Notes under the pieces: model-generated
Databases searched by the model: none
Seen by the model: the letters and a program-made list of their open reading frames with translations, nothing else
Told to the model about the DNA's origin: nothing
Part shown: piece after piece, positions 5,244 to 5,411 of the stretch
Position numbering within the stretch: the stretch's first letter is position 1
Layout of the letters: each line of letters begins with the position of its first letter
Source of the DNA: Candidatus Gottesmanbacteria bacterium RIFCSPHIGHO2_01_FULL_46_14
Lineage (GTDB): Bacteria; Patescibacteriota; Microgenomatia; UBA10105; UBA927
Direction of reading: 5' to 3'
Assembly (NCBI GenBank): GCA_001780895.1
Contig: MFJJ01000051.1
Span: 1-5,411, forward strand
DNA: 5,411 bases
Position numbers and translations under genes: made by a program

Positions 5244-5411
5244 AGTGTATCTCCGTCACATACTCGATGCGATCCACCGGATTGAAAAACACATTTTTGG
5301 CGTGCAAAAAGTAGATTTTTTCAAAGACGATTCTACCGCGGCGGCGGCGGCCGTTCGCGAACTCGAAATCATTGGCGAGGCAATAACGCAAATGCCGGAA
5401 GCGTACAGAAC
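5224..5411 (+). CDS. hepT: HepT-like HEPN toxin (DUF86 type), amino-terminal part, runs off the right edge
   Basis: The ATG at 5224 lies inside the end of the antitoxin gene, and the frame stays open to the window edge, giving 62 complete codons. The visible part begins MENSNPEVYLRHILDAIHRI and later has VRELEIIGEA (residues 44-53). These are the two helices that define HepT/DUF86 proteins, whose usual length is about 110-140 residues, so roughly half is present. The RNase motif (R, four to six residues, H, often followed by Y) lies beyond the edge, so activity cannot be judged. Family members cleave RNA (including tRNA ends) as dimers and are silenced by MntA. Residues 39-43 are five alanines encoded by four GCG codons and one GCC. 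No strong Shine-Dalgarno precedes the start, so translation is probably coupled to the antitoxin. Confidence 0.9.
   Translation, partial: MENSNPEVYLRHILDAIHRIEKHIFGVQKVDFFKDDSTAAAAAVRELEIIGEAITQMPEAYR

Noticed and set aside
1..5411. CRISPR array, tRNA, rRNA or transposase gene
   Set aside because: I saw no regularly spaced direct repeats, no cloverleaf or rRNA core sequences and no transposase motifs; the window is filled by the listed genes.

Overview
The window looks like chromosomal DNA from a Patescibacteria/CPR (Parcubacteria- or Microgenomates-like) bacterium. The evidence is a PrgI-like protein, a stand-alone TraC-like protein and a VirB4-like ATPase in tandem beside a soluble TraD/HerA-type ATPase, in a sequence style typical of that group. 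Most genes lack a Shine-Dalgarno sequence, and palindromic repeats lie inside coding sequence (one is translated as LPAGRQ). The standard code fits, because TGA serves as a stop in four genes. The lineage is an inference from protein style and gene order; no rRNA or marker gene is present.

Layout. Minus strand, read right to left: a PrgI-family membrane protein with a long coiled-coil and beta-domain extension (2537-1131), a 216-residue TraC/VirB4 N-terminal-like protein (1121-471), and the first 158 codons of a VirB4-like ATPase that runs off the left edge (474-1). The spacings are 9 bp and a 4-bp ATGA overlap, so this is one operon. A 180-bp divergent control region (2538-2717) holds a strong promoter for the minus operon (TTGCAC, 17 bp, TACAAT), two perfect inverted repeats, and a TATAAT box six bases before the start of the plus-strand gene. 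Plus strand: a 733-residue TraD/VirD4/HerA-like ATPase (2718-4919), then a HepT/MntA-type (type VII) toxin-antitoxin pair: complete MNT nucleotidyltransferase (4950-5243) and the first 62 codons of the HEPN toxin (5224 to the right edge).

How it fits together. PrgI (VirB3-like membrane anchor), the TraC-like protein and VirB4 would form the inner-membrane energising core of a type IV secretion/conjugation-like machine. The divergent ATPase would act as coupling or DNA-pumping motor. The substrate cannot be read from this window. The toxin-antitoxin pair is tightly linked and has its own promoter with an operator-like inverted repeat. The least ordinary features are two hairpin repeats embedded in frame at domain junctions of prgI and the motor ATPase, the apparently leaderless divergent promoters, and the multi-domain extension of PrgI.
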